17,363 nt of DNA, taken from assembly GCA_929200455.1 (NCBI GenBank), contig CAKMZR010000013.1:1-17363 (forward strand). The letters are read 5' to 3'. The notes under the pieces are model-generated. The model was given only the letters and a program-made list of their open reading frames with translations. It had not been told where the DNA came from and ran no database searches. The DNA is from an uncultured Alphaproteobacteria bacterium (GTDB lineage Bacteria; Pseudomonadota; Alphaproteobacteria; CAKMZR01). Of this stretch, positions 14,215 through 17,363 are shown piece after piece. Both the position numbers and the translations under genes were made by a program. The first letter of the stretch is position 1. The number at the start of each line of letters is the position of its first letter.

Positions 14215-14676
14215 TTATTCTTGGAAGGCGGCGACTCGACAAGAGGAGGTGCCGTCATGTTCGAAGAGGTAGAAGAGTCCTTCTTGAGCGAGTCCTTTGG
14301 GGTCGCGAAGGTTGAGTCCGCGCGAGGAAGCGAATCCGACATTTTTTTCAAATTTTCCGAAGGATCGGAGGGTGACGACGAAGTGGTTGACTTTGTACTG
14401 ATTGAATCGTCCTTGAGCACAAGCGGTGGAAAGTGCGGGGCTGATCTGGGCGTTGAACTGGAAGGAAGAGGATTCGAATTTGACGGGTATGCCTCCGATA
14501 TAGCGTTGGAGGGGTTGATCTGTATTTTCGGGTGTATTGTATTGGGGGAGAGAATTGTAGAGGAGTCCTCTTTCGAGGGCGCGTCCTTTTCGCGTGCTGT
14601 AGGAATCTTGGGCAAGAAGGAGCGAGGGCGATAAGAGGAGGAGTATGAGGGTGTAAAGGAGGAGAGAAGGTTTCAT
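14215..14676 (-). CDS. Unknown small secreted protein
   Basis: I do not recognise this 153-residue protein. From the ATG at 14676 it starts with a clear signal peptide (MKPSLLLYTLILLLLSPSLLLAQ), probably cut after Ala22. The mature part is soluble, with two cysteines (Cys86 in STACAQGRF, Cys146 in SSCRVAAF), suited to one disulfide in the periplasm. GGIPVKFESSSFQF and NHFVVTLRSFGKFEKNVGF look beta-rich. The frame is open to 14760, but the signal peptide fixes the start. It lacks a visible Shine-Dalgarno and follows miaA by about 110 bases that contain tandem repeats. It is likely real because it has minus-strand codon style and a proper signal peptide. The plus-strand frame over it (14188-14634) looks like its antisense. 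Confidence 0.7.
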   Translation of the reverse strand: MKPSLLLYTLILLLLSPSLLLAQDSYSTRKGRALERGLLYNSLPQYNTPENTDQPLQRYIGGIPVKFESSSFQFNAQISPALSTACAQGRFNQYKVNHFVVTLRSFGKFEKNVGFASSRGLNLRDPKGLAQEGLFYLFEHDGTSSCRVAAFQE

Positions 14677-14752
14677 GAAGGAGAGTTCAGTGTTTGGGCT
14701 TTGGGATAGGGATGGGCTGTGGTGTGAGTGATTATAACATGAGGAGCCGGGT

Positions 14753-14800
14753 GGATTCAAGGAGGTGCGGATTCAAGGAGGTGTGGATTCAAGGAGAGGA
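14753..14800. repeat. 16-bp tandem repeat spanning the miaA stop
   Basis: Units at 14753-14768, 14769-14784 and 14785-14800 all begin GGATTCAAGGAG; the first two differ by one base and the third diverges at its end. The miaA TGA (14791-14789) lies in the third unit, which is the first one reached by minus-strand transcription, so the other units are 3' untranslated. Confidence 0.88.
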
Positions 14801-15793
14801 GGTTTGGGAAGAGTTTATGGCACGCAGGATTTCGTCCATGAGGAGGGCGATATTTTGTGTCTGAAGTTTTGAGGGGGAGTCGCTGATGACGGTATGAGGT
14901 GAGAGTTGGTGTTGGAACCAGGTGCGTTGTCTTTTTCCGTAGCGTTGGGTGTCATGAATAATTTTCATGGTGGCTTCTTCGAGGGAAATTTTTCCTTGTG
15001 TATAGGCGATGAGGGGTGCGAGTCCGATGGCTTTATGGAGAGGGGAGAGGGGCAACCATGTTTCGGAGTGTATATGTTCTATTTCTTCGAGGAGTCCTAG
15101 TTGTATCATGTTGTGTACACGGATGCCGCATCGTTTTTTCCAGGATTCTTTTTCTGGGAGTACGAGGAGTGTTCGGGTATTTTGCGGGTTGATGAAGTGT
15201 AAAGTTTTGATTTGTTGCCATTGAGAGAGGGGTTTTTCTGTGGCGATGAGGACTTCGAGAGCTCTTGTGATACGCGAGGAATCGCAAGGGCTTAGTTTTT
15301 GAGCACAAGCGGGGCTGAGCGATGAGAGTTCGTGATGGAGGGCATGTGGTCCTTCGTGTATCATTCGGAGTCTGATGGCATTTCGGATGTGTTGGGGTAT
15401 GTCTGGTACGGGGCTTATGCCGTGGATGAGGGAATGTAGGTAGAGTCCGCTTCCGCCGCAGACGATGGGAATTTTCTGACGTTTTGTGATTTGGAATATT
15501 TTTTTGGTGACGTTGTTGAGCCAAGATTTGACATTTTGGATGTGGGAGGAGGGATTGACATATCCGAAGAGGTGGTGAGGAGCGCGAGCAAGGAGGTTGT
15601 CATGGGGTTGATTGGTGAGTATGGGAATGGCGTTATAGGCTTGCATGGAGTCGGCGTTGATGATTTCGCCTTGGAATTGGAAGGCGAGTTCTGCGGCGAG
15701 GTCTGATTTTCCCGAAGCGGTGGGTCCAGTGATGATGAGGAGTCTCGGGCAGACGTGAGAGGGTATAAGCGTTTCGGGTTCTGTAGAGGACAC
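14789..15793 (-). CDS. miaA: tRNA dimethylallyltransferase MiaA
   Basis: Adds a dimethylallyl group to A37 of tRNAs reading UNN codons. From a GTG at 15793 it has 334 residues, slightly longer than usual (about 310-320). Seen: the P-loop GPTASGKS (23-30), INADSMQAYNAIPILTNQP, the family's IVCGGSGLYLHSLIHG, and RYGKRQRTWFQHQL near the C-terminus, which are diagnostic. The GTG lies eight bases after the amidase stop and gives a normal N-terminus, but has no clear ribosome binding site. An ATG at 15910 in the same frame would add 39 residues overlapping the amidase gene and reading as its out-of-frame shadow, so it was not chosen. Probably co-transcribed with the amidase. Confidence 0.92.
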   Translation of the reverse strand: MSSTEPETLIPSHVCPRLLIITGPTASGKSDLAAELAFQFQGEIINADSMQAYNAIPILTNQPHDNLLARAPHHLFGYVNPSSHIQNVKSWLNNVTKKIFQITKRQKIPIVCGGSGLYLHSLIHGISPVPDIPQHIRNAIRLRMIHEGPHALHHELSSLSPACAQKLSPCDSSRITRALEVLIATEKPLSQWQQIKTLHFINPQNTRTLLVLPEKESWKKRCGIRVHNMIQLGLLEEIEHIHSETWLPLSPLHKAIGLAPLIAYTQGKISLEEATMKIIHDTQRYGKRQRTWFQHQLSPHTVISDSPSKLQTQNIALLMDEILRAINSSQTSSP

Positions 15794-15800
15794 GAGAGTA

Positions 15801-16997
15801 TTAGCTGTTGAGTAGGGAGGCACGATTCTGGAAGTAACGGTGTATGGCGGTAGAGATTGCTTTTGCGAGTTTTGATCGGTATTGGCTTTTTCTGAGGAGT
15901 CCTTCTTCATATTTATTGGAGAGGTATCCAAGTTCGATGAGCAGAGAGGGAACGGTGGGAGATTTGAGGACGGCGAATGATGCGAATCGGAGGGTGTCAC
16001 GTTTGAGGTTGGTGACGGTTTTCATATTTCTGATGAGGAATTCTGAGAATTGGACGGATTCGATTTTGGTTTCATTTTGTTGTAGGTCGATAAGGATTCC
16101 GGTGATGCTGTCGTCGAAGGTATTGAGGTCTGCACCTGCGATGAGGTCTGAACGGTTTTCCTGTTCTGCGATGAGTCGCGCTTCTGCATCGGATCCTTTA
16201 TTGGAGAGGGCGTAGACGGACATGCCGCGTACGGAAGATTTGGTGAAGCTGTCTGCGTGAATGGAGACGAAGAGGTCGGCGTGGTTTTTTTCTGCGATTC
16301 GCATACGGTTGCGAAGTTTGACGAAGACGTCGTGGGTTCTTGTGAGTACGATGCGGTATTTTTTGAGAGTTTTTAGGTTTTGAGCGATTTTTTTGCTGAC
16401 GTCGAGGACGATATGTTTTTCTTTTGATTTATAGAATTTTCCTGAAGCGCCTGGGTCGAGTCCGCCGTGTCCTGGGTCGATGACGATGACGGGAATGGAG
16501 GAGGGTGTGGGAGCGGGTGTATTGAGTTGAGGAGAAAACTGGGAGAGGATTTGTTCCCACCCGGCGGATTGTTGAGATTTTTGGCGTGGAGATTGTGCGG
16601 TTCCGCGTGTGAAGTCGATAACGAGTCTGTAGGGTTGGGATGATGAGGAGGGAATATTTTGGATTTTGAGAATTTTTGCGTTTGTGTTGAGGTCGACGAC
16701 GACGCGGGTGATGTGGTCGCGGAAGAGTCCGAATCGGAAGTCTTGAGTGATTCCCGAGGGTTTGAATTTGATTTGTGGTGGTATGGAGGTATTGGCGAGG
16801 TCTATGACGAGTCTTGAGGGTTGTTGTAGGACGAAGATTTTGTAGTCTGTGGGTTTAGAGAGTGCGAAAACGATTCTGTGGTATGAGGGGTGTTGAGCGT
16901 TTCTTACGGCGGAAACGGAGGTGTTGGCGTGAGAGATCGCGGGTATGAGGAGGAGGAGAGCGAGAGAGCATGCAGCGATGTATTGTTGGAACGTCAT
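15801..16997 (-). CDS. amiC: N-acetylmuramoyl-L-alanine amidase with AMIN domain (AmiC-like)
   Basis: A periplasmic zinc hydrolase that cleaves the stem peptide from septal peptidoglycan to let daughter cells separate. It has 398 residues: a signal peptide (about 1-24, ending ISHA), an AMIN domain that targets the septal wall (about 28-132), a Pro/Gln/Ser linker (about 133-168) and an Amidase_3 domain (170-392). Zinc ligands are His177 (DPGHGG), Glu193 and His247 (SIHAD); the catalytic Glu355 is in LLIELGYLSN. The insert at about 270-310 resembles the helix that blocks the active site in AmiB/AmiC, implying activation by an EnvC/NlpD-type factor. There is no SPOR or LysM domain. The ATG at 16997 lacks a visible Shine-Dalgarno. 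miaA follows after eight bases. Confidence 0.94.
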   Translation of the reverse strand: MTFQQYIAACSLALLLLIPAISHANTSVSAVRNAQHPSYHRIVFALSKPTDYKIFVLQQPSRLVIDLANTSIPPQIKFKPSGITQDFRFGLFRDHITRVVVDLNTNAKILKIQNIPSSSSQPYRLVIDFTRGTAQSPRQKSQQSAGWEQILSQFSPQLNTPAPTPSSIPVIVIDPGHGGLDPGASGKFYKSKEKHIVLDVSKKIAQNLKTLKKYRIVLTRTHDVFVKLRNRMRIAEKNHADLFVSIHADSFTKSSVRGMSVYALSNKGSDAEARLIAEQENRSDLIAGADLNTFDDSITGILIDLQQNETKIESVQFSEFLIRNMKTVTNLKRDTLRFASFAVLKSPTVPSLLIELGYLSNKYEEGLLRKSQYRSKLAKAISTAIHRYFQNRASLLNS

Positions 16998-17107
16998 CGT
17001 TGTAGAGGAGTTGGAGATGTTGATTTGGGGGGCAGAGGCGTGAGAGTGGGTGTGGCGAATGGGGGCGAGGCGAGAGGTTGGGCGAACGGGTTGTCAGGTG
17101 GCGGGGC

Positions 17108-17144
17108 TGGCAAATGGTGTGGCAAGTGGAGGGGTGGCAAGTGG
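17108..17144. repeat. TGGCAAGTGG short repeat cluster
   Basis: TGGCAAATGG at 17108-17117 and TGGCAAGTGG at 17120-17129 and 17135-17144 lie in the spacer upstream of the amidase. Related GGCGAATGGG and GGCGAACGGG words lie at 17054-17090. Spacing is irregular (12 and 15). Confidence 0.65.
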
Positions 17145-17186
17145 AAGGTTGGGGATTTTTGAGAGGTGTATAGGTTGTGGATGGTT

Positions 17187-17363
17187 TTAGGATTTTTTAG
17201 ATTTTATTTTTTTGTAGACGACGGGAAGGATGGACATGAGTCCGAGTCCGATGAGGGCGAATAAGACTTCGGGAGTGATGATGCCGCTGATGGAGAATTC
17301 CTCGCCGGATTCGAAAACGCTGCTGAGTCCTGCTCCTGAGAGGCTATAGACGAAGCTTCCGGG
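17187..17363 (-). CDS. TVP38/TMEM64 (VTT domain) membrane protein, C-terminal 58 residues
   Basis: Only the end of this gene is present; it enters from beyond the window and stops with TAA at 17189-17187. The 58 residues start PGSFVYSLSGAGLSS, continue with SGEEFSISGIITPEVL, then a hydrophobic helix (about 33-49) and a basic tail KKIKSKKS. PG-(S/T)-F-x-Y, the ILTPE-type loop before the last helix, and a final helix with a Lys-rich end are features I recognise from the C-terminus of bacterial TVP38/DedA-like VTT proteins, inner-membrane proteins linked to lipid scrambling or transport. The assignment rests on this short tail. The 189-base spacer to the amidase contains repeats and no visible terminator. 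Confidence 0.68.
   Translation of the reverse strand, partial: PGSFVYSLSGAGLSSVFESGEEFSISGIITPEVLFALIGLGLMSILPVVYKKIKSKKS

Noticed and set aside
14188..14634. 148-residue plus-strand open frame
   Set aside because: Lies antisense to the signal-peptide protein; acidic low-complexity translation without motif. The minus-strand frame has the signal peptide.
15794..16000. Extended N-terminus for MiaA
   Set aside because: These codons overlap the amidase C-terminus in another frame, show no family similarity and would place about 90 residues before the P-loop.

Overview
This window looks like chromosomal DNA from an alphaproteobacterium, probably of the Rhodospirillales/Acetobacterales type. The call rests on gene content: a DUF1467 membrane protein, a metX-metW pair, an acetoacetyl-CoA reductase, and the run transaldolase, DUF484, xerC. 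No phage, IS element, CRISPR, rRNA or tRNA was seen. The content is mostly housekeeping and central metabolism, and I found no clear new multi-gene system. What stands out is base composition and repeats.

Layout. Positions 1-798 (minus) hold a GldA-like ABC ATPase cut by the window start. Plus-strand units follow: acetoacetyl-CoA reductase with a DUF1467 protein (1008-2097); metX-metW (2172-3970), with a G-quadruplex-type motif in the leader and another over the metW stop; and malate synthase A overlapping a PhnW-family aminotransferase (4110-6934). A repeat-bearing convergent spacer (6935-7138) separates these from a minus-strand omega-amino acid--pyruvate aminotransferase (7139-8479). A 444-bp divergent spacer leads to HU (8924-9196). 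A plus-strand series follows: transaldolase, DUF484, xerC, a YbaK-type tRNA editing protein and comM/yifB (9372-14124). The rest is on the minus strand: a short unknown secreted protein, miaA, a periplasmic cell-wall amidase and the C-terminal end of a TVP38/VTT membrane protein cut by the window end.

How the genes fit together. MetX and MetW act in methionine synthesis. Malate synthase consumes glyoxylate, and the two PLP aminotransferases beside it could feed or drain the pyruvate, alanine and glyoxylate pools; this link is inference. XerC resolves chromosome dimers and HU organises DNA. ComM remodels recombination intermediates. The YbaK protein and MiaA serve tRNA quality control and modification, and the amidase splits septal peptidoglycan.

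Composition. The plus strand is strongly G-rich and C-poor whichever way genes point; 85 consecutive bases (4010-4094) contain no C. Genes on the two strands therefore differ in codons and apparently in amino-acid content, and three minus-strand genes lack a visible Shine-Dalgarno. Several spacers hold short tandem repeats with different units. This suggests a long-standing replication-strand mutational bias, with plus as the leading strand.
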